Shown: positions 43,130 through 52,371, counted from the first letter of the stretch. The stretch is 64,000 bases of DNA from CBDFHF01 sp965247565 (GCA_965247565.1 CBDFHF010000001.1:186001-250000), one strand, 5' to 3'. The notes: generated by a model from the letters alone, not told the origin. Program-made: numbers and translations.

Positions 43130-43470
43130 ATTATCACCACGAGTTGATCAAGACAAGTTCCCCAACCTTCATAGAAGCCCATTTTTTCATGTTTGACACG
43201 CGCTTCATTATCAGCGTGTTGCACCAGTGCGGTTTACTTTGTACCACTGGTCTGTAGCTCTAAAGAGATGGTCGCCGTCATCAAAAATTCCGAGCACTCA
43301 TGGCCTGGACTGGCTTCTGGCTGCTTGGCAGGGCGAAAACCGGGTTGGAGTGCATTCGTCCAAACCATTTTTTTTCTATTATTTCTAAATAGCAGCGGTC
43401 ATTTGGGAGTTTTTGTCCTTCTGGCGATTGCATTACAGTGTGAAAACGCCCGCCAGGGCGCAATCAAAGC
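43130..43470 (-). pseudogene. SRPBCC/AHSA1 paralogue, truncated and frameshifted
   Basis: Matches the C-terminal two thirds of the intact protein at 35216: RPGGRFHTVMQSPEGQKLPN, CYLEII, then after shifts KHEKMGFYEGWG and LDQLVVIIK. The N-terminal third is missing; the junction falls inside the end of the neighbouring PhnB-like gene, whose last residues are read from this DNA in another frame. Confidence 0.78.
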
Positions 43471-43918
43471 AGGCATCCATCCGGCTGTGGAATTCACTTG
43501 GATCTTCAACGTGTGTGGCGATTATCCAATGATGGCCAAAAGGATCGACTATCCCGCCCATGCGGTCGCCCCAAAATTGATCGGCTAACGGCATGGTTTC
43601 TTTAGCGCCAGCCTTGATGGCGCTGGCAAACGTGGCATCGGCATCGGCTACGTATAGATGCAATGTGACTGCACTGCCACCTAGTATTTCAGGTGATTTT
43701 GAAGGGCATTGCGGGCTTTCATCCGACATCATGAAGATGGAATCACCGGCCTTGAATTCGCTGTGGACTATTTTGCCGTCCGGCATATTGAGTCGACATA
43801 TCTCGGTTGCGCCAAAGGCTTTTTTATAGAATTCAAGGGCATCGGCGGCACTACGGACAATCAGGTAAGGACTAAGGGTGTGGTAACCTTCTGGTATGGA
43901 TTTCATTTTTGTAGCCAT
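43433..43918 (-). CDS. PhnB-like VOC protein with altered C-terminus
   Basis: A 161-residue VOC protein (YHTLSPYLIVRSAADALEFY, MPLADQFWGDRMGGIVDPFG, HHWIIATHVEDPSEFHSRMDA). The core is complete. The last ~12 residues (CFDCALAGVFTL) come from the fused SRPBCC remnant read out of frame, so the original stop has been lost. The protein may still fold. Confidence 0.85.
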   Translation of the reverse strand: MATKMKSIPEGYHTLSPYLIVRSAADALEFYKKAFGATEICRLNMPDGKIVHSEFKAGDSIFMMSDESPQCPSKSPEILGGSAVTLHLYVADADATFASAIKAGAKETMPLADQFWGDRMGGIVDPFGHHWIIATHVEDPSEFHSRMDACFDCALAGVFTL

Positions 43919-44131
43919 AATGGCTCTCCTGTATAAAATTTAGTGCGATGTCCATATGAAGTTTACGGAATATGGGGCATCGGAGTCTGGAAGCCTGGGC
44001 TTCAAAGCACCCTCTAGTTCAGCTCATAATGTTTGTGACGCAATAACAGCCATGACCCATTTGTAAAGATCTAAAAACAATACGGGTGACTGTAGAGACG
44101 AAACTTCCTGATTGAAATGGCAATGGGCTAA

Positions 44132-44329
44132 CTATAAGTCCGGTTGCTTAAAGTTAAGCTCATTTTCTGCTTCTAACCAATCATCCAGCTCATAGCCTGG
44201 AGCGAATCCTCTGTTAATTGCTTTTAAGTAGGCAACTTCAGCTATCTTGCCATTGCGGCCAGTCAAGTTAGTAATAATGCCTGTTTGGTCGGTATTGTCT
44301 GTTTTGAATTTTTGGGTGGTTTTTGACAT
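44132..44329 (-). CDS. DUF2934-family small protein
   Basis: A 65-residue protein starting at 44329 (MSKTTQKFKTDNTDQTG) with a GTGAGGGAA ribosome site. The C-terminal part AEVAYLKAINRGFAPGYELDDWLEAE is the DUF2934 signature. Function unknown. It is the first gene of the minus-strand orphan array; GTTAGAC (attC-like core) lies 20-25 bases upstream and the shared 19-bp motif about 210 bases upstream. Confidence 0.82.
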   Translation of the reverse strand: MSKTTQKFKTDNTDQTGIITNLTGRNGKIAEVAYLKAINRGFAPGYELDDWLEAENELNFKQPDL

Positions 44330-44540
44330 AATTATTTCCCTCACATCAGTCTAACGTTATAAATAGGCTTAAAATCATTTAAGCTTATTCTGCAACACTT
44401 GAAATAATGCTCATGCAATGAGTGGGTCACGAAAATTTAAATTGCTTTAATTTGGGTAGGAGTTAGAGCGATTTACAAATTCGCAAGCCCAACCTAGCCT
44501 GACCACGATTATGATTAAACTTTAAAAATTGAAGGGGGGC

Positions 44541-44559
44541 AATTCGTATGAATACTTAC
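44541..44559 (-). promoter_or_regulatory. Shared upstream motif, DUF2934 copy
   Basis: The minus strand reads GTAAGTATTCATACGAATT, identical over 19 bases to 46922-46940 on the plus strand and 15/18 to the smbP motif at 11626. Each copy points towards the gene it precedes. The 44345-44540 stretch beside it holds no gene. Confidence 0.45.
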
Positions 44560-44601
44560 GGAATGTTTGGTGTGGCTACACTATTCCTGACACATTTCTT
44601 A

Positions 44602-44716
44602 GAGGCTGTTTGGAAACTCCATTTCAAGACAGCTTAAACATGGCTTGTAAACAGAAACTGAGAATTACTCGAAAATTGTCCTAGAAACCTTGCGGTCTGT
44701 GGCTTTCAACAGCCTC
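44602..44716. mobile_element. MITE-like 115-bp element
   Basis: Ends GAGGCTGTT and AACAGCCTC (perfect 9-bp inverted repeat, extending imperfectly), flanked by TTA on both sides (44599-44601, 44717-44719). Ends and 3-bp target fit IS5-family elements. It has no coding capacity. The rest of 44720-44922 shows no gene. Confidence 0.55.
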
Positions 44717-44922
44717 TTAATGCTTGCAAAATATCATTCGCGTAAAAATGCCGATGCTCTTAATCGATATTTCTGTTCATGGGCGTAACCGCTTATAGAT
44801 CTAAGTCGGAATCGACAGCCACCATGTAGCTTTGAGCACCCATTTTTTCGGTCATTTCTTCTTGTTGACACTAACACGCCTAGTTTTCCGCTGCGTTATT
44901 TTCGTCTAGAAAATTTGTTGCA

Positions 44923-46326
44923 TCATCCGGGGGAGATCATCTTACTAGGCTGAATAATTGCATCAAAGGTTATTTCATCGATTAGTCCGCTGGCGACGGC
45001 AGCATCCCTGAGGGTACTATTATCTTTTAAAGCCATTTTGGCGATTTTTGCGGCATTATCATAGCCGAGATGCGGAACTAAGGCAGTAACCAGCATCAAA
45101 GATTGTTCCATCAGTTGGGAAATTCGATCAGTGTTAGGTTCAATTCCAACAACGCAATGATCAGTAAAGCTATGAATTGCTTCACCGAGCAACCGGATTG
45201 ATTGCAAAACGTTATAAATGATCACCGGTTTAAAAGTATTGAGTTCCAAATGTCCCTGAGCTCCCGAAAATGTGACCGCAGTATGATTGCCTATAACTTG
45301 TGCACAGACCATAGTCATAGCTTCACATTGTGTGGGATTGACCTTACCGGGCATTATCGACGAGCCGGGCTCGTTTTCGGGTAATATCAATTCACCCAAT
45401 CCCGCGCGGGGACCAGAAGCAAGTAAACGAATGTCATTGGCAATTTTATTTAGACTGGCTGCAATACCACTCAAAACACTGGACAATTCCACTAACGCAT
45501 CATGACTGGCCATGGCCGCAAACTTATTAGCGGCTGAGGTGAATGGCAGTCCGGTATAGCTAGCTACTTGCTCGGTAAATATTTCAGCAAATCCAGGCTT
45601 AGCATTCAAGCCGGTGCCTACGGCCGTACCACCCTGAGCTAGCGGGTAAAGGTACGGCAAACAGTCGTTAACTCTTGTCAGGCCAAACTTTAACTGAGCC
45701 GCATAGCCTGAAAATTCCTGGCCCAGCGATAAGGGTGTGGCATCTTGCAGGTGGGTACGTCCAATCTTGATGATATTCCCCCAGGCGTTAGACTTGCTCA
45801 GCAAAACCTCATGTAAGTGTTGCAGTGAAGGGATCAGCAATTGATGTAGCTGTTCAACGGAAGCAATATGCATCGCAGTTGGAAAAACGTCATTACTAGA
45901 TTGACTGCAATTGCAATGATCATTGGGATGAACGGGTGATTTTGATCCCAGCGCACTGCCCAATCGTTGGTTGGCTAGATTAGCGATAACCTCGTTAGCA
46001 TTCATGTTGGATTGAGTGCCGGAGCCGGTTTGCCAAACTACCAGCGGGAAATGTTCATCCAATTTTCCACTGATAACATCTTGTGCAGCATAAGTAATGG
46101 CATCCGCAATCGTTTGCGCAAAGTTGTGCTGGGCTAAGTTAGTTAGTGCCGCACAATATTTAACAATTCCCAAGGCCCGAATAAATGGCCGAGGAAAAAT
46201 TTCATTACCGATTTGGAAGTGTTGTAACGAACGCTGAGTTTGGGCTCCCCAGTATTTGTCCATGGGCACGGTGATGGAACCCATAGAGTCCGATTCGATA
46301 CGTTCTTGGCAAGTCGCTTCGCTCAT
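44923..46326 (-). CDS. fumC: Fumarate hydratase class II
   Basis: A 467-residue enzyme interconverting fumarate and malate; iron-independent and stress-tolerant. The start at 46326 (MSEATCQERIESDSMG) has a GAGGGTG ribosome site. The signature GSSIMPGKVNPTQCEAMTM and the substrate-binding SGTQSNMNANEVIAN, HPNDHCNCSQSSNDVFPTAM and RTHLQDATPLSLGQE blocks are intact. It stands alone between the orphan array and the SmbP group, flanked by the two copies of the shared 19-bp motif. Confidence 0.95.
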   Translation of the reverse strand: MSEATCQERIESDSMGSITVPMDKYWGAQTQRSLQHFQIGNEIFPRPFIRALGIVKYCAALTNLAQHNFAQTIADAITYAAQDVISGKLDEHFPLVVWQTGSGTQSNMNANEVIANLANQRLGSALGSKSPVHPNDHCNCSQSSNDVFPTAMHIASVEQLHQLLIPSLQHLHEVLLSKSNAWGNIIKIGRTHLQDATPLSLGQEFSGYAAQLKFGLTRVNDCLPYLYPLAQGGTAVGTGLNAKPGFAEIFTEQVASYTGLPFTSAANKFAAMASHDALVELSSVLSGIAASLNKIANDIRLLASGPRAGLGELILPENEPGSSIMPGKVNPTQCEAMTMVCAQVIGNHTAVTFSGAQGHLELNTFKPVIIYNVLQSIRLLGEAIHSFTDHCVVGIEPNTDRISQLMEQSLMLVTALVPHLGYDNAAKIAKMALKDNSTLRDAAVASGLIDEITFDAIIQPSKMISPG

Positions 46327-46995
46327 AATCAAAAACACCCTCGTAGTTTGCTCATTAAATACTTGCACTATTGGTTTCAATTTGTCAGTACTTTGCGCCC
46401 ACTCCGACTTATGTTATCTACAACGGCTTCAAGTCTATAGGTGAATGACTATCATGCAGCGTGATTCTTTCACCAATTCGGTTTGCCGTGCGCTAACCAA
46501 GCACACCAGTAAAGCGCCCAGATTATCATTCCGCAATTATGTTGTTATACAACAGGCTTAATGAAACGCAACGAAAAATGTGGAGTGCAATCAAAAAAAG
46601 GTATTACCCATGGAAGATGGCAAACAGACCTAAACATCTCGGAATCTTTCTCGGTTATTGAGTTGAACGATAGCCAGAATGAGAAAATGCTCAGACAAAC
46701 CCCTTAAATTGATCACCACCAATTGAAAGCTTACAGACCTTACAATGTAGCAAGTAATCAATTAAGTCAGAGACGCTATTTGAATTTCTAGATAACCTTA
46801 TCCGTGTACAGCAGGCTTCTTATACCGATAATTAATCGGACTCTAGTGTTGTTGCTTATGTCTTTAACATGGCAATGCCGGCGTTAAAAATTGCAAACGA
46901 AGTGCTAATAACAAACAACGTGTAAGTATTCATACGAATTAATTTTCATTGCTTTTTTTGTTCTACTGCATGCAAGTGTAGTGGTGACCGACCTT
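46327..46995. other. Spacer without recognisable gene
   Basis: AT-rich, with many stops in all frames. Notable only for a 15-base palindrome CCGATAATTAATCGG (46825-46839) and the shared 19-bp motif at 46922. Confidence 0.4.
46922..46940 (+). promoter_or_regulatory. Shared upstream motif, 47-kb group copy
   Basis: GTAAGTATTCATACGAATT, identical to the minus-strand copy at 44541 and related to 11626-11643. It precedes the FtsH-peptidase-like gene by about 110-160 bases. Confidence 0.45.
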
Positions 46996-47099
46996 CGCTA
47001 AGAAATCTTCACTCCGCTAAGGCTCAGTTTCCAAGATTTCTCAGCGCTGGACATGCGGCTGTTGTTTATTTAAGCAATCGACAAAAAGGGCTATCGCTG

Positions 47100-47681
47100 G
47101 TGTATTTTCAGATTTTTATTAACCCGTTAAATTGTGACTCTCTGGTTCTTAATCGATTAGATAAAGCCTCGGATCTATACGTTGGTGAAATTGAAGGTGG
47201 CAGGTTAATTCACACATTGCCTGTTTCTTTTAGAGAGTCTACACAGGGTTTTCATGGTAAACAGAAGCTTGCTTATCAAAGTGCTTTTCAAGCAGATATA
47301 GTCAATTTATTAGCTGGGCCATTGGCCGAAGCGAGTTATGTCTATTTCCGAGGCAATGAACTCATTAATCCTCAACTAGTGGGCCTGCAAGCCCATAATT
47401 TTTATGGTGGGGCAAGTGATTTGGGTCTTGTCCAAGAATATAAGGAATGCTTTATAGATAACCAAGAACTCAGAGAAATAAAACTAAATGCGTTGTTCCT
47501 GGAAGCATTCCGCCTTGTCAACGAAAAGAGAAACTGGTGCGAAATTAATGCGCTAGCTGATTCGTTTTTAACAACCAATGCCCAAAATTTATGTAATGAA
47601 GTTATTGCAGTCATAGACCGTACTTTAAAGATCGAAAATAGAGCAAGTCATTGCAGGGCTTTAGCGCAAACAGGAGCTTAA
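47100..47681 (+). CDS. FtsH peptidase (M41)-like orphan, start unclear
   Basis: About 193 residues from a GTG at 47100; the frame stays open further upstream. The pattern IVNLLAGPLAEASYVYF ... NFYGGASDLGLVQEY resembles the M41 peptidase domain (LAGxxAE and GxSxDL, which carries the third zinc ligand), without an ATPase domain. Where family members have HEAGH, the upstream frame reads LSAGHAAVVYLSN, so a His-Glu pair is lost. A 14-bp hairpin (46996-47046) overlaps this point, suggesting the 5' end was rearranged. It may be inactive or a pseudogene. Confidence 0.5.
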   Translation: MYFQIFINPLNCDSLVLNRLDKASDLYVGEIEGGRLIHTLPVSFRESTQGFHGKQKLAYQSAFQADIVNLLAGPLAEASYVYFRGNELINPQLVGLQAHNFYGGASDLGLVQEYKECFIDNQELREIKLNALFLEAFRLVNEKRNWCEINALADSFLTTNAQNLCNEVIAVIDRTLKIENRASHCRALAQTGA

Positions 47682-47835
47682 GATGTGTTTCCATGAATTA
47701 TGAATAATGACTTGCTGATGCTTATATCCAATAATCAAAAATCATAGTCAGCAAGCATTTGTAAATGTCATTTACTTGGGTTGGGGATAAATCTTCCATT
47801 TAACATGGAGATACTTTAAAAGAGAGGGTCTCGTT

Positions 47836-48144
47836 ATGAACTTGAAACTAATTACATCCTTAATAGGCATCACGTTAAGCCTATTTGCGAAGGGTGCTTA
47901 TGCAGAAGAATTGCATATGGAAATTGCTCTAAAGCATGCAGAGGCTGCGGTTGGGGCAGTAGACGGAAAATCTGTCGCTAAATATGCTGAACGGTCAAAA
48001 ATACATGCCAAAGCTACCGAAGAACATCTGGTTACAAGTATTATCAGTTTGGATAGTGCCATCGAATTTGGCAAGGCGGGCAATGACAAAAAGGCTAAGG
48101 AAGCCGCTGCTGAAGCGGTCATGCATCTTAAAGCCGCCCAATAA
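47836..48144 (+). CDS. SmbP-like small periplasmic protein, second copy
   Basis: A 102-residue secreted protein: signal peptide (LKLITSLIGITLSLFAKGAYA), then a His/Glu/Lys-rich helical bundle (EELHMEIALKHAEAAVGAVD ... KIHAKATEEHL). It is a distant paralogue of the protein at 11783 with fewer His. Metal binding is likely by family but weaker by residue count. Ribosome site AGAGAGGG. It may be co-transcribed with the next gene. Confidence 0.72.
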   Translation: MNLKLITSLIGITLSLFAKGAYAEELHMEIALKHAEAAVGAVDGKSVAKYAERSKIHAKATEEHLVTSIISLDSAIEFGKAGNDKKAKEAAAEAVMHLKAAQ

Positions 48145-48220
48145 TACTCATTTTTGATCTTTAGAAAAACGTCAGTGAATCTTTTCGTCATTCACGATTG
48201 GATCCCAAAAGGGGGGCAAC

Positions 48221-48709
48221 ATGCACAAGAATTTAGAGTTGGTGTACACCCAACAACCCAAGCCAAATATTGCTGGGACGCAAATTTCTGATATGGAAAT
48301 CATTCTTACTCAAGCGTTACTGATGGATGCCGGTGCTGCTACCTTTAAAGCTTTTAAGTCTGCAGAAATGGCTAATATTTTGGTCGGCCTCGTTAGTCTC
48401 TCCTATATCGCCCTGCAGATCTTCGCTATGCAAAAAAATGGCCTTATTGAGAACAAAGGGGAGGGCTTTCAAATTTATCAAAAGCTGGCGATTATGCAGT
48501 TTTTATCAGCCAAGATTCATCACTGCTGTTCTGGCGAGGCTAAACGGTATGCCGAGCTTTATTACACGTGTAACAATTTAGCCTCAGGTTATCTAAATGC
48601 TGATTTTGATAAGGCATTCAGCATGTATCACCAATGGCGTATAAGTTATCTGCGTTCTGAAAATAAAATATCCTCGCCAGTTGACTTGACAGATTGCCTT
48701 TATGAATAA
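48221..48709 (+). CDS. Helical protein, possibly MazG-like
   Basis: A 162-residue all-helical protein. The stretch ATFKAFKSAEMANILVGLVSLSYIALQIFAMQ resembles the E-x2-E...D-x2-D helix arrangement of MazG/dUTPase-like pyrophosphohydrolases. The acidic metal ligands are mostly missing, so activity is doubtful. GGGGGG precedes the ATG. It follows the SmbP-like gene by 76 bases. Assignment tentative. Confidence 0.55.
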   Translation: MHKNLELVYTQQPKPNIAGTQISDMEIILTQALLMDAGAATFKAFKSAEMANILVGLVSLSYIALQIFAMQKNGLIENKGEGFQIYQKLAIMQFLSAKIHHCCSGEAKRYAELYYTCNNLASGYLNADFDKAFSMYHQWRISYLRSENKISSPVDLTDCLYE

Positions 48710-48869
48710 GTATTGTCAAATGTTAGCCTTGTCCAATGAAACATGAGCCTGAGTAAAAGGCAGTATTTCACAAGCCAGACATGATGGAATGGTCCGCCTC
48801 ACTTTCTAACCGGACTCAAATGAGCCAAGATCTAAATCTACTTATTACATCAAAAAAGCGATGCGCACC

Positions 48870-49034
48870 ATGAACGATAATACTGCAAACCGACAATATC
48901 AACATTATGGGATCGCCAAGACGCGTTACCTGGGACTTAAGCGCAACCAAGCCCGGTTCATGTTAGCTGCGATGGCCTACAACATCAAGCGCGGCGTGAC
49001 TGTTCAAGTCGAGATGATGGATTATGCAGGGTAA
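48870..49034 (+). pseudogene. IS5-type transposase, C-terminal remnant
   Basis: A 54-codon frame (HYGIAKTRYLGLKRNQARF, then LAAMAYNIKRGV) typical of the end of IS5/IS1182-type transposases (YGxxxxRYxGLxxxxxxxxLxAxAxNIxR). The flanks 48710-48869 and 49035-49379 show no gene. Confidence 0.55.
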
Positions 49035-49379
49035 ATCCGTCCGATCACGTAAAACGGCGAAAAAGAGCCAAGATTTTATGAAAAATTGATAGATTGATGC
49101 GTATTCCAGCCCAACACTACCCGGAAAAAGCCACCGCCTATTCAAAAAAACGGGCTTTTGACCATACAGTCGGAGTTTATGCTGTTTACGCAAAGTTCTC
49201 AGTTAGACAATTATTTTTAATTTTTGCTTCATAAACATGCTAGTTTACATGTGGTCCTGATTATCGACTTAGTCGCCCCTGAAAAATAACATATCCCATT
49301 GAAATAATTGATAAATACTACAAATAATTGAGTTAAAATTGACCAGCAATGATAAAATAAACGTTAATTTCTGGTCGAA

Positions 49380-50265
49380 ATGTTAGTTACTTATGATGAC
49401 ACCGAGCCCAAATGGCCACCAAACCAGCTGTTTGGTAATGATTTATTACAACAATTAGATCCCCAAGATTCGCTACTGGTTTTAGCTGCTGCCATTCCTT
49501 GGAAAACGTTTGAGCTTGAATTTACTCGCCATTACGTCCAAGGGATTGGCAGACCCAGTAAGCCGATACGATTGATAGTTGGCTTATTGATTTTGAAGCA
49601 ACTGGAAAACTTGATTGACGAACAGGTGGTCCTGGCATTCAAACGCAACCCTTACTACCAAGCTTTTTGTGGGCTGACCGAGTTCAGTTTGAAACTGCCG
49701 TGCGACAGCACCGAACTGGTTCACTTTAGAAAACGGATCGGCACCGATGGCGTTGACAAACTATTTGCCGTCAGTGTCCAGATGCACGGCAAGGCGGCAC
49801 TCGAAAGCACGGTCAACATCGACACCACGGTTCAGGAAAAAAACATCACCTACCCGACCGATGGCAAGCTGGCGATCAAGATCATCAACCGATTACAGAA
49901 GCTTGCAAAATTTCACGGAGTTGTACTTCGGCGCACCTGCGATCTGCGACCGAGGTTTCCAAGGCCAGAAAACCGTTGGCAGTACTCAAATCGTTCTGCC
50001 AGCCAAACCACTAAAAAGAGACAGCCGCTTTCAACGCGACCAAAAACGCAAGCGCTGCCGTCGGCGCGCCGCCATAGAACCGATCATAGGCCATCTCAAG
50101 AGTGACTTTAGATTATCGCGCAACTTCCTCAAAGGTACTTCGGGCGACCTGATCAACGTATTGATGGCAGCTGCCGCTTGGAACTTCGCCCTATGGCTAC
50201 GGGCTCTTTTTGTCTTTATTTTGGGGCGGTTGGTTTGTATTCGATCAGCCCGACCACTATCTTAG
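49380..50265 (+). pseudogene. IS5-superfamily transposase, internal deletion
   Basis: The N-terminal half is intact (IGRPSKPIRLIVGLLILKQLEN ... LVHFRKRIG ... VNIDTTVQEKNITYPTDGKL). Near 49915-49930 the centre is deleted and the frame changes. The C-terminal end continues in the +1 frame (ICDRGFQGQKTVGS, CRRRAAIEPIIGHLKSDFRL, AAAWNFALWLRALF). The second catalytic Asp region is largely lost. A non-autonomous deletion derivative. Confidence 0.85.
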
Positions 50266-50282
50266 AAATTGCCAAAATCAAT

Positions 50283-51923
50283 TTATTCTGATTTTGTACC
50301 AAAAGGCAGTAATTCATCGATGCGGCTGTTGGGCCAGATAGGGAGTTTTTCTAGAGTATCTTTTAGCCAGGCAGCGGGATCAAGCCCATTTAATTTGGCG
50401 GTGCCTAGTAAGGATTGAATTGCGGCAGCGCGCTGGCCCGCTCGTTCTGATCCGGCAAAGAGCCAGTTGCGTCTGCCTAGCGCAATCGGCCTAATACAGT
50501 TCTCGGTACTGTTGTTATCTATGGGTAGATCACCGGTTTCGGCATAGCGGATCAGTGCCGACCAGCGTTTCAGGCTGTATTCGATCGCTTTCATCAAAGC
50601 GCTGCCAGGTGCCGTGCGCAAACGGGTTTGCTGCAGCCAATCATGCAGTTCGGTTAAGCGTGGTTGGCTTTTTTCAGCACGCAGGTTTTTCCGGCCATCG
50701 ATACTCATCTCCCGGCCTTCGGCTTCAATCTCATACAACTCGGCAATGCGCTGCAAGGCTTCTTTGGCAACCGGACTTTGATTAGCTTGAAAGAGGTCAA
50801 AGAATTTGCGGCGCGCATGGGTCCAGCACGCTAACTCAATGCAGGACGACAATAAAGATTGTGTGGCTGGATGCGCCCGAGCTGCAGCAAACAAGGCTTT
50901 GTATCCTCCGTAGCCATCAACCATTAGATGACCTTGCCAGTCTTGTAGAAACTGTTCGGCATGTCGGCCACTGCGACCGGCTTGGTAGTCAAAGACAATG
51001 ATCTTAGGCCCAGGTTGCAGATCGTTACTGCGATACGCCCATAGATAAGCCTTCTTCGTTTTACCTTTGCCGGGATCCAACTGCGGTACCGGGGTTTCAT
51101 CGGCTAACACGCAAGGTCGTTGTAACAGATACCAGTGCAGGCGATCCACCAGAGGCTGTAGTTCCACCCCCAGACGCCCCACCCAATCGGCCAGCGTGGA
51201 TCGAGATAGGGAAACACTGCTACGGGCAGCGATTTGTTCCAGTCGGTACAGCGGCAAGTGATCCAGATATTTGCTGATGAGTACCCAAACCAGCAAACCG
51301 ATGGCGGCCATACCGCCGTCAATGATGGCCGGTGGAATGGGCTCGGCAGTGATGGTTTCACAAGTCCGGCAGGCGTATTGTGGCCGGATGTGCCGGTGGA
51401 CAAAGAACTTGGCCGGTTCCACGTCCAGTTGCTCAGTCACATCGTCGCGAATTTTGACCAAATCTCGTCCACATTGCCCACAGGCGCAAGATTCCAACTG
51501 GTGATAATGATCGATGCGCGGCAGGTGGGCGGGTAACGGCTGACGGCCAGCACGCAGGCGTTTGGATCTAGCCACCGTTTCGCACGGTTGATTATCCTGC
51601 AATAGTTCGACTTCGGCTTCAATTGCCGACATATCCGTATTCCAGGTTTCTTCAAAGACATCCCGTTGCAGAGCGGTCAGGGTTTCACTTTTGGTGCTGT
51701 AGCGGATGCGTTTGTAATAGGCCAGCTCATAGGTGAGCGAGGTGATTTTGGTGTCTTTGTAGAGAATGGCTTTTTCGTTGGCCGTGATGGTGGCTTGTTG
51801 CTCCGCAATCACTGTTTTGGCATCCTGAGAGGCTTGGTCAACAAGCGCCTGAATCAGTGCCGCTACTTGGTTTTTGGTAGCAGGATCCAGGTTTAATTGA
51901 TCGAGTTCAGTCAGTGATTTCAT
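50283..51923 (-). CDS. tnpC: IS66 transposase TnpC, second type
   Basis: A 546-residue DDE transposase with the zinc finger (CACGQCGRDL ... YACRTCETI), D in VLADETPVPQLDPGKG, D in LMVDGYGGYKALF and E in IDNNSTENCIRPIALGRRNW. It is clearly homologous to the other TnpC proteins but with many differences along its length, so it belongs to a separate IS66 species. Confidence 0.95.
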   Translation of the reverse strand: MKSLTELDQLNLDPATKNQVAALIQALVDQASQDAKTVIAEQQATITANEKAILYKDTKITSLTYELAYYKRIRYSTKSETLTALQRDVFEETWNTDMSAIEAEVELLQDNQPCETVARSKRLRAGRQPLPAHLPRIDHYHQLESCACGQCGRDLVKIRDDVTEQLDVEPAKFFVHRHIRPQYACRTCETITAEPIPPAIIDGGMAAIGLLVWVLISKYLDHLPLYRLEQIAARSSVSLSRSTLADWVGRLGVELQPLVDRLHWYLLQRPCVLADETPVPQLDPGKGKTKKAYLWAYRSNDLQPGPKIIVFDYQAGRSGRHAEQFLQDWQGHLMVDGYGGYKALFAAARAHPATQSLLSSCIELACWTHARRKFFDLFQANQSPVAKEALQRIAELYEIEAEGREMSIDGRKNLRAEKSQPRLTELHDWLQQTRLRTAPGSALMKAIEYSLKRWSALIRYAETGDLPIDNNSTENCIRPIALGRRNWLFAGSERAGQRAAAIQSLLGTAKLNGLDPAAWLKDTLEKLPIWPNSRIDELLPFGTKSE

Positions 51924-52020
51924 GGTGAAAACTATACCATAAAATCACCGTGTAAGCCTTGATTTTGTTAGGTTTTATGACTGTTTTTCTTGTTATTTAT
52001 CAGCCACTTTAAAACCGTTT

Positions 52021-52371
52021 TTACACTTGCCAGTCCGGCTGACAAGTCGCCGACAAACGCTGCCAGTCGACACCGGCAACTAACCACTCCCACTGGCGTT
52101 GGGTAATCACAAATGTCTTATCGTTGACCCTGGGCCACACAAAACTGCCGCGATGCAATCTGCGTTGACATAACCAAACCCCATTACCATCCCACAGCAA
52201 CAGTCTCAGCCGATTACCAGCACGGTTACGGAAAATGAATGCCGAACCACTGCAAGGTGCTTGATCCAAGCTGTGCTGAACGACGCTCGACAAACCATCT
52301 AGGCCGCGTCTCATATCGACAGGCGCAACGGCAATCCAAATTTGTGCTGGGGTTTCAATTAACCCAGGCAT
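52021..52371 (-). CDS. tnpB: IS66 accessory protein TnpB, second type
   Basis: A 116-residue Orf2 protein starting at 52371 (MPGLIETPAQIWIAVAPVDM), aligned in length and motif with the type-1 TnpB. It overlaps tnpA by 13 bases, as in the other element. Confidence 0.93.
   Translation of the reverse strand: MPGLIETPAQIWIAVAPVDMRRGLDGLSSVVQHSLDQAPCSGSAFIFRNRAGNRLRLLLWDGNGVWLCQRRLHRGSFVWPRVNDKTFVITQRQWEWLVAGVDWQRLSATCQPDWQV

Noticed and set aside
35000..44400. An integron integrase gene (intI)
   Set aside because: No tyrosine recombinase was found in the window; only attC-like sites support the array idea, so it is described as integrase-less.
49747..50265. 172-residue protein as an independent gene
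   Set aside because: Its first part is an out-of-frame reading of the IS5 transposase; only the C-terminal part is transposase, after the deletion.
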